NCBI GenBank assembly: GCA_030052745.1
Contig: JANBVO010000013.1
Location: forward strand, 1 to 64,000
DNA from: Pleurostoma richardsiae
Taxonomy: Eukaryota; Ascomycota; Sordariomycetes; Calosphaeriales; Pleurostomataceae
Direction of reading: 5' to 3'
DNA: 64,000 bases
Shown here: one piece after another, positions 1-11,178 of the stretch
How positions within the stretch are numbered: the stretch's first letter is position 1
Layout: every line of letters begins with the position of its first letter
Program-made: the position numbers and the translations under genes
Notes under the pieces: generated by a model
What the model was told of the DNA's origin: nothing
Databases searched by the model: none
Seen by the model: the letters and a program-made list of their open reading frames with translations, nothing else

Positions 1-99
1 CCTTACCTACCTTACCTACCTTACCTACCTTACCTACCTTACCTACCTTACCTACCTTACCTACCTTACCTACCTTACCTACCTTATCTACCTTACCTA
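1..99. repeat. 9-bp tandem array (CCTTACCTA)n
   Basis: Eleven head-to-tail copies of CCTTACCTA fill positions 1-99. Ten are perfect, and the tenth unit (82-90) has a single C to T change. The array is cut by the left edge, so its true length is unknown. The unit is not the canonical fungal telomere repeat (TTAGGG/CCCTAA), so this is an internal minisatellite, although it is also C- and T-rich on one strand. Confidence 0.97.
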
Positions 100-251
100 T
101 GAGTTTACAAGGTCTCACAAACCAATTCAGCCTCTTTACACATATCCCTCCATCCCAGTTAGCCGGTGATATTCTACAACTATAAGTACGGCCACCACTA
201 AAATATTGAACAGCCGGAACGAATGGTTATTATAGTGCTCTCTCTTATCTG

Positions 252-500
252 CTATGAACGCGGACATCGCAGTACCCTTACACAATTTTCGTACCATTGC
301 ATACCCAATGCACAGGTTGAAGCAGCAATAGCACCGATTCCACTCACGAAGTTGGGAAACGGCTGAAGGCAAGATTTGTGGAGCATTTGGTTCTGTGACA
401 CGGCATCGCCCATGTAAACCCGCTGACCCTGTGCTTCAAGGTACGAGAACAAAGTCCTGATCACGTCGAGGGGCGAGACCTGCTGCTCATTTGTGGTCAT
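252..500 (-). pseudogene. Fragment resembling the N-terminus of an HD-domain (MIOX-like) protein
   Basis: A short minus-strand reading frame starts at an ATG at 500. Its first 40 residues look protein-like: a leucine-rich helix, then a GDAVSQ segment followed by a histidine. This resembles the YxGExVSQxxH start of small fungal HD/MIOX-like phosphohydrolases. A possible donor GTGAGT follows shortly after, but no HD-domain remainder fits between here and the tandem array at 1-99. I read it as a truncated remnant. It could also be chance coding potential; the family assignment comes from memory of the motif only. Confidence 0.22.
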
Positions 501-742
501 ACTCGATAATGATAATGGACAGGCAGACAAGTGACACTTGGTCAATCCTCGAGAAAATTATGAGCTTGTGGGCTCGTGGTCAACGACACCTGTCTGCACG
601 AAGCTAACCCAACCGAGCGGCGCAACTGCTTACAAGGTTCGAAGCTCAGCGGAAATTTAATCAAAGGCAAACCAATACATATTCTATCATTGAAACAAGG
701 CAGTGCGTCATCTTTCGAGTGAGCGGTAGGATAACAGAACTC

Positions 743-2378
743 TCAGCCTATTCGCTCTTTCACATCCTCTGGTGCACGACCAAGAGCTCGTAACTTTGGA
801 CCCCAGATCCAGAGGATAGCAACCGTTGGTACTCCGAAAATGACAAACAAGAACCCGAGGAGGGTGTTTCCCCAGCCATAACCCAGCTGGGCATAGAGCT
901 CCGGAGCAAAGATGGGGAATACGAAGCCCAGGACATAACTCCCCAGCCGAGTCGCTGCACTAGCACTGGCAGCACGAGTACTCGAGAACTCATCGACCTG
1001 GTACGCCATCAGACCTTGAGAGAACATGAAGCTCCCCAAGCAAAAGAAGAATATCCCCACGTCAACCACGGCCCAGTGTGCGCGCTTCTCGGCGGCCCAA
1101 GCATACCAGAATAAGCCAGCCATACCGGGAATCAGGCCAACAACGAGGTAAGGTACGCGATATTCCGGGCTTGGCTCGCGATCCGGCTGCGCTTCTTTGA
1201 TTCGGTGCCACATGAAGTCCATCAGGCGACCACCAGCCTGTGCACATGCAAAGGCGCCGAGGGCGATAGCGATGTAATGGAGACTGGCGGAAGTCTCCGA
1301 CTCGCCATAGTGCGTCGTCCAAAGAGATGCAAAAGTCGATAAGACGAGTGTGTAAATGCCGAAGTCAACAGCGATTGATAGAGAGAGGACCTGAGCGACG
1401 GGGCGGTGTGTGAGGAGTCTAACAGGTTTCGATATTGCCGGACCGATGCGAGTGGTCAGGTCCTGACAGAAGAACGCGACCCGGGCCGCGATCGACCGCT
1501 TGGGCAGAGTTCCACCTACGTGTACTGCTCTATTGGCCCTCTGTTTGTGCTGAAGTAGAACTGGTGCGTAGGTCTCGCGTATTAGGAACACACCGATAGC
1601 GAGGAAGAGGGCGTCGAAGGCGGACAAGATCCAGAACAGCCAAGGCCACCAGAGGTGCTGCGCTGCTAGACCGCCAACGATCGGTCCCAGGGCTGGGCCA
1701 AGGTAGGGTAGCAGACCGGCAATCGCAAGTGACTTCCCCCTGTCTTTGGCATGGTACATGTCAGCTAGAGCAGGTCCGGTGAGCTACACCGCGTCAGCTA
1801 GGATCAGCAAGCAAGGCTTTCATGAAGACTTACGGTGATGCCCACGCTCGCGCCAGACGCGGCCATCAACCTCCCCACAATCATCAAAGCGGGAGAGAAG
1901 CCCACAGGGCATAACGAGTTCCAGATGATGTACCAGACATTGCCAAGCAACCAGATCGGTCTGCGGCCATACGTCTCGGCAAGGGCAGCGACGAGAAACG
2001 GCGCAAAGCCAAGGCCCAGGAAGAAAACGGAAAAGGCAATCTGGCCACCCGATGGGCTCATGCCCACGTCCTTCAAGACCTGATCGAGTGCGGGTGCAAT
2101 CATGCTTGCCGACATTGTAGTGACGAGTTGGCTCGAGGAATAGACGAGAGCGACAGAGATTTTGAGCCACGATGGCCAGTTGTATGGGTTGGCGGGATCA
2201 TCCGGCCCATCCCATGTTACCTGGGTTCCAGCAAAGTCAGCTCTTTTCCCGGAGACATGCAGCGTCGGGACTACCGCGTGCTTACCTCGTGGTCGGCAAG
2301 TCGAGGTGGCTCAATCGAAATCTCTGTCTGGCCTCCATTCTCGAGGTCTGTTTGCGACTTTTCCTCAGTTGGCGCCAT
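743..2378 (-). CDS. MFS transporter, DHA1 drug:H+ antiporter type
   Basis: Predicted three-exon gene (2286-2378, 1834-2220, 743-1783) encoding about 506 residues, a normal length for a 12-helix fungal DHA1 transporter. The introns are 2221-2285 and 1784-1833, both GT-AG and in phase. The cytosolic N-terminus carries the family hallmark DPANPYNW just before helix 1. A GRRP-type loop follows helix 2, and the helix 5 antiporter motif reads LGPALGPIVGG. The start was placed at the ATG at 2378, because joining exon 1 to exon 2 gives the expected short polar tail. Family members export or import small organic compounds at the plasma membrane; the substrate is not readable here. It lies tail to tail with nothing and downstream of the regulator gene at 2988-5391, in the same direction as that gene and the oxidoreductase at 5723. 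Confidence 0.88.
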
Positions 2379-2987
2379 AGGTTATTTGACACAAATAGTG
2401 ATGAGTCGAAAGCTTTGCTAGTACGTCTGTCGAGGGCAATTCGGCCGAACACCCATCTCTTTATGCCTCCCGGTGGTTAAACCACGAGTCATCGATGGAT
2501 CCCGGCTTCGCACTACGGCAGACGCGAAGGATCCGCGATCACCGGCCACTGGTCAACCTCCGGGGATAACAGCTTACGATCTCGGAGGCCGAGCACCTGC
2601 TCGCCTGCCTTTCTGGCGCCATGGTTTGCGGACCGAAAGCCGGCTCGGACCCGGTGGGCACCCGCTAAGCGGATCAGGCAGGTCTACGACCTTGTGCAGG
2701 CTTCCTGTAGGCAGCATCGGGCCATCAGCCCTGATTGATAAGATTAGATCGTCTAGGGAGGCAGGCAGGCAGGCAGGTAATGAAGGTGGTTCACGCTAGT
2801 TCAACTCGCCGTACATCACTCCACATATCGGCCGAAGTCGACAAAGAACTCCGGCCTTCCCAGTTGACGCATTGCAGCGACTGCTGCCGTAACTACGAAG
2901 ATCAAATCCCTTACAGCCGCATGTATGCACCACCATAAGCATATCATATTTGGGTGATTGCGCATTGTTGACCTCGTAAACTTTCGA
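2379..2987. other. Intergenic, no gene seen
   Basis: About 600 bases between the MFS start and the end of the regulator gene. It serves as the promoter of the MFS gene and the 3' flank of the regulator. Short open frames here lack coding character. A small (AGGC)n run lies at about 2758-2776. Confidence 0.6.
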
Positions 2988-5391
2988 CTATTGGGAAGAT
3001 GCAAAGTCCGAAACCATACCGTTCAACAGTCCGTCAAACTCCTCAGGAATGCCTGCATTCGCTACTTGAGTCACCCACTCCGTTAAGCCACCCTCGTCCA
3101 AGATCCCCGATTCTGTTGTAACAGCTGGCGGCGTCCACTCGCCATTCTTCTTGCCATCCATCATTGTTATGGTTCGATTGGCAAGCATTTCGAAAATGTC
3201 ACGATAGGGCGCTGCGGCATCCCACCGCTCTGCCATCAAGACCAGAACAATCGTGCAATCTGTACACGTGCTGCTCACCTGGCCTTGCCGATGTGCCTCC
3301 CGTGCAGCAGGTGATGTCCACAGGCAGTGGAGATATGTCAACCCAGCAAGGAACAGCTCATGAACTGCAGTCCAGGTATAGCTCGTTGGTTTCCCCAGAT
3401 ACTGGCGACGATAGCCGTGACAAAGTTCCTCTGCAGCTCGTAGGCAGTCCAGGAATACGGTTTCTGTGGCTCCTGCTTTGGGGTTGATGATTTGAACCCG
3501 GTAGAGTTGCAATATCGCATAGTTGTACTCCATATCAAACCAGTCTGATGTTGAAAAAAGCGAGAGCGCTTCGCCCGCATTGTGGGTTGCTGGTGGGATC
3601 CTCTCGCGCCAGTTCTCAATCTCGGAACGGAGTTGCTGGATCTGAATCTCATGCGTATGATGAACAGAGCAGCAACAGGTGGGTTTCGAGTAAAGAGAGC
3701 TGTGTATACGACTTAACAGGCGTCGGATTCGGAAAGTGTGAATTGCCTTGGTTATTGTTGTCGGCGGATCACCCGCAGAGCTTCGCGGCGTGCCACGAAC
3801 TCCACTGGCTGTAAGGCATGATTCATCTATATCCGTTGGATACTGTATTTCATACAGTCAGTAAAGGAATTCTCGATCCCTAACTCCTGCTGCTTCATCA
3901 AGTGGAAGCTCCAGTATAAATACCTCAGCATCGACCTCTTGGTAAGGGATGCCCTGAGGGCGGCCTAACATGACCGCCGCTTGGGACTCCATTGCATAAG
4001 CGCACCAGAATACTCTCTTGCGCATTTCCGACCGAAGTGGATCTGTAGTTGATCTCAGGCGTCTCGCACTGCGGTGATAACCGAGATCGATACATTGACG
4101 CAGAGCTAAACCAGCCAGTTTCCTGACATGTGTAAGTGAGGACTCCGCGCGTCTGGTTCGTCAAACTCCCTTACCAATACGAAGTGCCGACCGACGATCT
4201 TAGAGAGTATGCGGCACAGCAGAGAATTGCCTGTATGGCTTCCAGATTATCATGTGGCAAAATGTGATCAATGTACATCTGTGCTGAGATGTATAATCGC
4301 TGAAAGGGTTAGCATTGAAGACTCTTAGCCCGATCTTCTACTCAATTACCTCTGGTGAATGGCCGGAGTTTGGCAAGATCAAAGCGCCTATAGCATACAC
4401 CTGCAATGGTGAGATTTCGAATGCGTCAACTCATCATGGACTTTGCTTGTTACTTACGGCATTTAAGAAGAATAAAGCCACGGGGTTGGAGAGTATTGAT
4501 TCCAACCCTGTGAGCCCACCTGCCAAGGCCGCCTCCCATGCTCTAAAGGTCGGCTCGTGTATGAACGGGTACTGCGTGTGTATGTTCCTGAAATATGCAT
4601 CACTAAGCCTGACGGCTGTCTCATAACTGGGTAGCAGGCATGGGGCCGGCAGCACATTCTGACTGTCCTCGGGCTGACCGAGAGTACCAGGACGGTTAGA
4701 ACTAGTCAGCACCACGCGGCGAAGTGAAGAGTTGATCAGTCGTGAGAAGGCAAAGGTTGATGACGAACCCAGGTAGTAAGGTTCTGCTCCGGCTGCGTTC
4801 AAGCTGAGGAGTCCGGCTTTTGAAGCCAACTCGTCGATCTCATCGGGTTCGTTGTCCTCATCATCGGTACTGGGCAAGGTTGATGGGGCACAATACTGGT
4901 CCTTGATGGAACGTGTGGTTGCGGGAGAGCTGGATTCAAGATTTGGCCGAAGGGCATCATATTGGATTAGATGGTCGTTAGCCAAGTCTGGACGATATCG
5001 CCTCAGGACACTCTCCAGGAGAGCTACACGCTGTTCCAATGTTTCGAGGTAGTTCCGAGGCCGGTGTCTCTTTGTCGATGGATCTTCCACAAGGCAAACT
5101 GAAGCACCGCTTGTAATCAGCCAAGAGGAAACGTCTACGAACATTTCCGTAGAGGAAATTCAACGGCGTACGGACTTGAGCCAAAACGACGACAGTTCTC
5201 GCACCCGGAAATATTATTGTCGCACTAAATATCAATTTAGTTGAGGGTGATTAAGGTGCAGTTTGAGACCATCGGACCTTTAACTTCTTTTCCTTACAGT
5301 TCACACAGGCCATGAGCGTCCTGTTCCTGGATCGTACCCTTTGGGTACCTCTGCTTGGTCGGTTCGTTGAACTGGAAGCATTTTGATACAT
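2988..5391 (-). CDS. Zn(II)2Cys6 transcription factor with fungal_trans domain
   Basis: Seven exons give about 677 residues: 5278-5391, 5176-5224, 4458-5098, 4350-4400, 4175-4299, 3924-4122 and 2988-3842; all phases agree. The DNA-binding cluster at residues about 29-56 is C-X2-C-X6-C-X6-C-X2-C-X6-C and is split by two introns, so it is invisible in any single frame. A basic linker with PRNYLETLEQRVALLE (dimerising coiled coil) follows. The middle homology region (fungal_trans, about residues 190-500) includes the segment ALRQCIDLGYHRSA and a MLGRP motif. The C-terminal half has the usual LAERWxxAxxYRDIFE pattern. The first two introns use the weaker donors GTCCGA and GTCCGT. An alternative start is the internal ATG at residue 27, two codons before the cluster. 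Its position between a transporter and an oxidoreductase suggests it controls that group; this is inference. Confidence 0.9.
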
Positions 5392-5722
5392 GGCATGGAC
5401 TGTGTGTTAGGGGATCTTGAAAGGCGTTGAAAGTGAAGTGTCTCGGTAGTGGAGAGGCCTACAAATCAGCCCATCTTATAGCCCATTTTTGCTTATCACA
5501 GGGGCTTATCTCCGTTCTCGATTCCCTATAGGCTCGATGTAATATGCCACTAATGTTATCTACAGAACTCTCGGTTTTGTTCAGACCCCACGTTAACTAT
5601 AGCCTATAGGCTAGGCCTACTGTCGACGAGCTATCCTTCAAGGTGGCTAATTACATAATTCCATTCCTACCTACAGATGATGCTTGGAGCGACAGCGGAA
5701 CACGATCCTGCTGGCCAAACGT
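5392..5722. other. Intergenic, promoter side of the regulator gene
   Basis: About 330 bases upstream of the Zn2Cys6 gene and downstream of the oxidoreductase. It is AT-richer than its flanks and contains a few short repeats of AGCCTATAGGC type (for example around 5580-5620). No gene is seen. Confidence 0.5.
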
Positions 5723-7416
5723 TTAGAGCCGAGGGAAACCCGGGTCCTCCAGATGCAACCGCTTCTGAAGCTGTGCAATACGTGATGGTGTGATCTGGTA
5801 GACATCTGGCAGATTTGTGTCTGCCCAAGGACGACCGCCCATCAGCCGTACTAACCCTGGGGCCGCAGTGAAGATGCGAGCCATTCCACTGTCACATCTG
5901 TTAGCGGAACCAGAAAACACAGCTCTTTTTCATGTCACGGGCGGTTCTCGAGACTCACTGTCCGTTGTGGCCAGCGCAGATCCACTGGCCCGGCAGCCCC
6001 GGCAGCTCCCCGACGAAGGGTACACCATCCATGCTCTAGTTCATAGTGAGCCCATGTAATAAACTCCACGCCGCCGACGATAAACCTACCAAGGCTATAA
6101 TACCACTCCAGCTATGCTTATGAAACTCTGTCGGGGTCTTGGCTGGGGGCCATCCTGTGAACTGAGATTCTGCAAAGTCCTGGACAGCCTTTGACACGGA
6201 TTTGAAGTCCGTCAGTCCATCATCGATGCATCTTTCTGGATGATCGTGAAGCCATTTCTCGAACTCTGGCTGCCCAGGATTGCTGCCGCCGAAAAGAACG
6301 GAACCCTGCATAGTTATCCGGGGATTGATACTAATGAGGCCGCCCTCTGAGAAAAGAACGCCATACGAGTTCTTCAGTGCCTGAGAACCCGTATATGTCG
6401 AGGGTGGCCTGACCTCGTTACACATATGGGGTCTAGGACGGATAAGTCCCCGGAGAGATGGTTCAAGTGCAGAGCTATATGCGTTACTTGCATGGACCAC
6501 TTGCCGGCATTCAATATCACCACGTTGGCTCTTAACAACCCACTTGTCTGGACTACTTGGAGATGGGACGACCTCGTTGACCCGGGTGTGCGTTTGGAGA
6601 TTGACGCTCTTCTTCAGATTTTCACGCATGACGTGTGCTGCGAGCTTCCAGGGGTGTAGAGTTGACGCAGGCCAGGCATAGCAGGCTTGTGCGTCTTTGA
6701 CTCGAGATAGCTAAAAGCCGCTGAGTCAGTTATAGAACATGAAATCAGGTGGTGGCTTACAACCTCTGCCGCTTCTTGACGGTCTTGCGTGACTTTGATA
6801 TGATCGACTTTACCGCCAGCAGCTTTGAATCTTTCAAAGGTGTTTTTTGCCTTATCTGCAGCCTCTGGAGTTACTGGAACGTCGAGTGTATCGCCCACCC
6901 AGAGGTCACAGTCAACATGGTTTTCCTTCACATAGGCCACCACGTCGGACCAGGTCTGCTGTTCATTTTCTAGGATCTGCGCAGACGCATCAGAAATGGC
7001 ATTAGGCGTAGGCAGCTTCTAATCAAACCTTTAGAGCCTGCTGGGTGCCAAAGGCTCTCTCGTAATCAGCAAATCCGCGCCATTGATCTGGCTTACAGTG
7101 GCCAGCATTTCGACCTGTAGCCCCAGAGCAAAACTCCCGAGCCTCGAGAACAACTACGCTCTTCTCCGGCCATGTGTCGATACAATGCTTCGCCACCAGC
7201 GTTCCGCTCATCTTGAGCCGTGTTTAGCCAACGACTTAGTAGGCCCAGGGACTTTTGGGGGATACTCACACCAGAGCCGATGACCACGATGTCCGCCGAT
7301 GACGGCAACTTGGGAGTCGTGACATGGTTCAAGAGAGGATCACCCTCCACGCTCAGGAGCCAGCATGATCGCGAGATATCATTCTCTTTTGGAAAGCCGA
7401 AAGTTGGTGGAGTCAT
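5723..7416 (-). CDS. FAD-dependent oxidoreductase, DAO family (amine/amino-acid oxidase type)
   Basis: Six exons give about 469 residues: 7270-7416, 7029-7211, 6761-6976, 6090-6710, 5959-6035 and 5723-5888. All introns are 50-70 nt and GT-AG, and the phases match. A Rossmann FAD-binding motif, VVIGSGMSG, sits at residues about 44-52 after a 40-residue leader. It is followed by the E-A-R acidic strand end and the GATGRNAGHC signature typical of DAO-domain proteins related to DadA, glycine oxidase and gamma-glutamylputrescine oxidase. The C-terminus has the conserved GHNGHGMAR flavin-contact segment, which is only restored when the 5889-5958 intron is removed. No secretion signal is clear. These flavoenzymes oxidise primary or secondary amines or N-substituted amino acids, releasing H2O2 and ammonia or an amine; the exact substrate is unknown. 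It is divergent from the MFS gene starting at 7995, sharing about 580 bp of promoter. Confidence 0.88.
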
Positions 7417-7994
7417 GGTGCGTTCTCTCCGACCTACTATGGACCTACTATGACCACCCTCAAACAGGTCAATTCAGAGGCAATGCAGAAGGAAGTCCAA
7501 GCCAGATTCTTGTTTATCTCAGGACCTAGGCCCGCTATATACCCTGCAGGATTATTTCCGGTTGAAGGAAGCCCCATGATTCGATCGCAGGATTCAACCC
7601 GCCCCGGTAGCAGAGCACAGACAGCGTGGGCCTTCCTGCAATTGGCGGAATCGGCCGCTTAGTCTTATCGTAAGTTAAGGAGAGTGGAGAGACTGCGGTA
7701 TGGAGGTGAAGCTTGACTTGACACCCCACACAAGCCCATGCCGATAACCGCTTTGCAGGTCGCCCTGTGGGAGAGGGTTTCATTGGCTGTCCGTAAACTT
7801 CCGAAGGTCGAAATGGAAGTTGCCACCAATGAAATCGCTCCCTCTTCGGGCCTCCTGGCATATTGTTCTCCTACCTCATGGTACTTGCGTATAAATCATC
7901 ACCACCGATGCTAACTCTTCTACTTCGGCGATGAGGTCGATTCAGGCAATGAACAATCTCTCTTCTCTCACTGCGTTTCCTCCTCTAATCTACC
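7417..7994. promoter_or_regulatory. Shared divergent promoter region
   Basis: About 580 bases separate the oxidoreductase start (7416, minus) from the MFS start (7995, plus). Divergent pairing suggests common control. The stretch before 7995 is pyrimidine-rich (CTCTCTTCTCTCACTG), as is usual near fungal transcription starts. I could not identify a confident binding site for the neighbouring Zn2Cys6 regulator. Confidence 0.4.
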
Positions 7995-9787
7995 ATGTCT
8001 TCACCCTCCCCCGATAGCGCCGGCATGTGGCCGCCTGGCACGGTGTACCTTCAGGATACGACAGCATCGACAAGAGACAGCCTCATTCTACAGCCGCGTC
8101 CAACTGATGACCCAAATGACCCCCTTAACTGGTCCCAATGGCGGAAATATCTGAATATGGGGCTGGTCTGCATTTACGTCGCCTTGGTCGCCGAGTTCAT
8201 CAACGCCTCAACACCAACATGGGGTCCAATGAACGAAGAGCTCGGGTACAGCTACGAGATTTTGAACGACAGCTATGCTGCTGGCTGTGCTTGCTTAGCC
8301 ATCGGGTCCCTCTTGCTCATTCCGTTCGCGCTCAAATTCGGCCGTCGACCACTTTATCTCTTCAGCACGATACTCCAATTTGCTCTTAGCATATGGTCTG
8401 CCAAGATGCGTACTGTTGCAGACTTGATGCTGATCAATGTGTTGCAATGCCTGTTTGGAAGCCTTGCGGAGACCATTGTTCAGATGACTATTGCCGACGT
8501 TTTCTTCGTACACCAACGTGGTCGGATGAACGCCATCTACGTTTGGGTGTGGCTTCTGGCCACCTACCTCGGAAGTCTTATTGCAGGCTTCATTGCCAAG
8601 GGCCAGGGCTGGAGATGGGTTTGGTGGTGGAATGTGATCATATTCGGAGTCTCCGTCTTCATAGTTGGTTTCGGATACGAAGAGACCAAGTATTCCCCGC
8701 CCGCAGCCGCTACTCTGATGTCGAGCCAGTCGCCAACGACCGAGGACACCCATCGCTCGAACCCTCCTGTGTACCCAGCCTCCGATAGTGCTGATTTGAA
8801 CACTCTCCACAAGACGTCTTCGAAAGAGCTCAAAAAGAGTTCCTCGAAGCAGGGCATTGCTGCGGATCCGGAGTCTGCCACAGTCGCAGAGAAACATTTG
8901 CTGGAGAACACCACCATCGTCACCCTGAACCCCAACATTCCGAAGAAGACGTACTGGCAGAAACTGTCACTCACCACCACCACGTCGTCTATCAATGGCA
9001 CGAACGAGTCCTTCTTTTGCCACATGTACCAGCCTCTCATTCTACTGGTGACTATACCGGCCATTACCTTTGCAGCACTGGTATATGGCATCTTGGTCGG
9101 GTTGGGAGATGTCATGTCGACGACCATGTCAACCTTTCTACCTCAATCACCCTACAACTTCTCATCAGACCAGATTGGTCTTATGAGTCTTCCAAGGATG
9201 ATTGGAGTAACAATTGGCGCGCTGATTGTTGGCCCGTTGAGTGATTGGTGGATCGTCTATCTCTCACGTCGACGCAACGGTATCTATGATCCCGAGATGC
9301 GACTATGGTGCATTATTCCATTCCTCCCTTTTGTCCCTGCGGGTGCGCTTCTCTTTGGAATCGGTCTAAACAACCACCTCTCCTGGCCTATCATCGCGGT
9401 CGGCCTGGCATTGTACAACATCGGCGTTACCCCTATCAACAGTATCATCATAACGTACCTGACCGATTCGTATAAAGACGTAAGTGGAACCTCAACTATG
9501 CTTCCTACTTACGGCCAATACTTACAGCGACCTAGATAATTGGCGATGCTTTGGTTAGCGTTACCGTTGTGCGAAACTGCTTTAGTACGGGCTTCATTTT
9601 CGCGCTCACGCCGTGGATAGGGGCGATTGGAGTGAAGTATGTGTTGGTAACTATACTGCTCATTGCGTGTGCTATACTCGTACTTTTTGGGGTGTTCATA
9701 CGATACGGAAAGGCGTTCCGGTGGCGCACTGCTTCCAGATATCAATACTATGCTCGGCGCCAGTATAAGGAAAGGCCACTGTCTTGA
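7995..9787 (+). CDS. MFS transporter, DHA1 family (HOL1-like layout)
   Basis: Two exons, 7995-9479 and 9536-9787, give about 578 residues. The intron ends at the CTAG acceptor at 9535; the nearer CAG would create a stop within three codons. The N-terminus carries DPNDPLNW before helix 1 and a KFGRRPLY loop after helix 2. A long hydrophilic central loop (about residues 235-325, Ser/Thr/Lys-rich) separates the two six-helix bundles. The C-terminal half includes a VGPLSDWW segment and the conserved TDSYKD plus IIGDAL junction restored by splicing. This layout fits the DHA1 branch that includes yeast HOL1, which moves polyamines and other cations; the substrate assignment is inference. It is transcribed away from the FAD oxidoreductase and toward the cupin gene (convergent). 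Confidence 0.9.
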
Positions 9788-9877
9788 CTGAACAGTTCCA
9801 CGGCTGCTGGCCTATCCTTTCATATGGGATTTACAATGAAAGCATAGAAGACAGGAGGCTTTTATAGACTAGGCAGT

Positions 9878-10558
9878 TTAGTTTGTTGTTACTCCTGACC
9901 CATTCTGCGGGTCCCATAAGGTGCAAAGACCCTCCTCTGACTCTCCGAGCACCGGATCCCAGTTGGGACGTGGAAGTGCCCACGCACTCGCGTAGACGGT
10001 GGCGCCCTCGCCTCCCACAGCAAAATCCCAGGGTCCGCCGTCCCTGGGATATGCGCCCATCATGGTGAATCCAGAGAGCTCGATACTGTCAAGCTTGGAC
10101 CTGACATCGGGGGGCAGGTCGTGGCCGTCTCCCGGTGTCAGGAGCTTGAACGAAGCAGTTGGCTGCGCGTCGAAGGTCTTGTGAGCGACGCCGGCCGGGA
10201 TTATGAAGACATCGCCAGCCTGTGCCTCAAGTTCGATCCCACCGTCCTCCTTCCCTCCTCCCCAGGTGCTCTCGTCCAGGTCCTCGGCAGTGTCTGCGAC
10301 GCCGAAGCGAACCGTTGCCTTGCCGGTGAGGACGACCATGCACTCATGGGCGAGAGAGTGGTAGTGAGATTTCTGAGTGGAGCCGTAACGAAAGATCCAT
10401 TGCGCTTGCCACCCGTTGCTGGATAAAAGATCGTAGAACTGTGTCGCGACGGAGCGGGGATCGTCGGGCGAGAGATGCCGGCGATAGCGGAGCAGGGGGT
10501 ACGGGGAGTTGGGGATGAGGGCGGTTGGGGGAAGAACGTATTTGTCAATCTGGACCAT
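9878..10558 (-). CDS. Cupin-domain protein (YjlB-like)
   Basis: Single-exon gene of about 226 residues when started at the ATG at 10558; the frame stays open to an ATG at 10675, but those 39 codons look like leader sequence. One cupin barrel is visible: the first motif has HYHSLAHE with the downstream GKATVRFG strand, and the second has GDVFIIPAGVAHKTF. Together they supply the usual His, His, Glu and His metal ligands. The protein resembles the bacterial YjlB family, of unknown reaction, in size and in the start ending VLPPTALIPNSPYPLL. It is convergent with the MFS gene and divergent from the 11179 gene. A role in the neighbouring putative catabolic group is possible but unproven. Confidence 0.8.
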   Translation of the reverse strand: MVQIDKYVLPPTALIPNSPYPLLRYRRHLSPDDPRSVATQFYDLLSSNGWQAQWIFRYGSTQKSHYHSLAHECMVVLTGKATVRFGVADTAEDLDESTWGGGKEDGGIELEAQAGDVFIIPAGVAHKTFDAQPTASFKLLTPGDGHDLPPDVRSKLDSIELSGFTMMGAYPRDGGPWDFAVGGEGATVYASAWALPRPNWDPVLGESEEGLCTLWDPQNGSGVTTN

Positions 10559-11178
10559 GTCGCTAAGCCACAATCTCCGAAAACTGATGCTTGTGACGCT
10601 TTCCACAGGAGGCTGTTGGTGAAAAGAAGAGGCACAGCAAGGCACACGATGACGGGAGATGGTGTGTTCAGGCAAGGGAGGCGACGATGGAGATGAATGT
10701 ATGTCGCCAACAGGTCCTAGCTACCAGTTACGGTAGGCGACAGCTGTTTCTTTGGAATTCATGTGTCGTGGTCGGGGCTGCCGTTTCCTGATTGCTCCGA
10801 TGTGCCTTGCGTACTCCACCATGGCTGGCCAATGAGATCTCCCACTCGGACCAGTTCTTGTACCTTGGCGGACGAGCATCAAGTACCGGCTGCTTCTATA
10901 AGATAGTCACCGTGTCTTTATAAATACACCGCAATCTCCCTGCCTGGCTCCTTTCCAACTTCCTCCTTCTTTACCTCTTTCTGTCTCCATGCCGGGTCCA
11001 GAAGGGGGCCTATCAGGGCTAGTTACCTCAGAAGACCATAAGATGGTCCCCCGGTTCCTTCAAATGGCCGTCATCCCCTTCAGGCTCAAGCTCTCCTCTT
11101 CCTCTTTTTTCTCAACCTGCTTGGCCACCCAGCCGCTTACAAAAAACACCCTACCATCTTTCTTGACCTCTGTCTGAA
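10559..11178. promoter_or_regulatory. Divergent promoter with CT-rich tract and a possible uORF
   Basis: This 620-bp stretch lies between the cupin start and the 11179 gene. Positions about 10940-11000 are strongly pyrimidine-rich, typical of fungal transcription starts. A 62-codon ATG-initiated frame (10989-11177) ends one base before the ATG of the next gene; I treat it as an upstream ORF in the leader rather than a gene, because its composition is not protein-like. Confidence 0.4.

Noticed and set aside
1-99. Telomere repeat
   Set aside because: The 9-bp unit is CCTTACCTA, not CCCTAA, and lacks degenerate telomere variants.
5160-5225. Zn2Cys6 cluster with a missing sixth cysteine (Tyr instead)
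   Set aside because: The unspliced reading gives Tyr, but removing the 5099-5175 intron supplies the cysteine at the right spacing.
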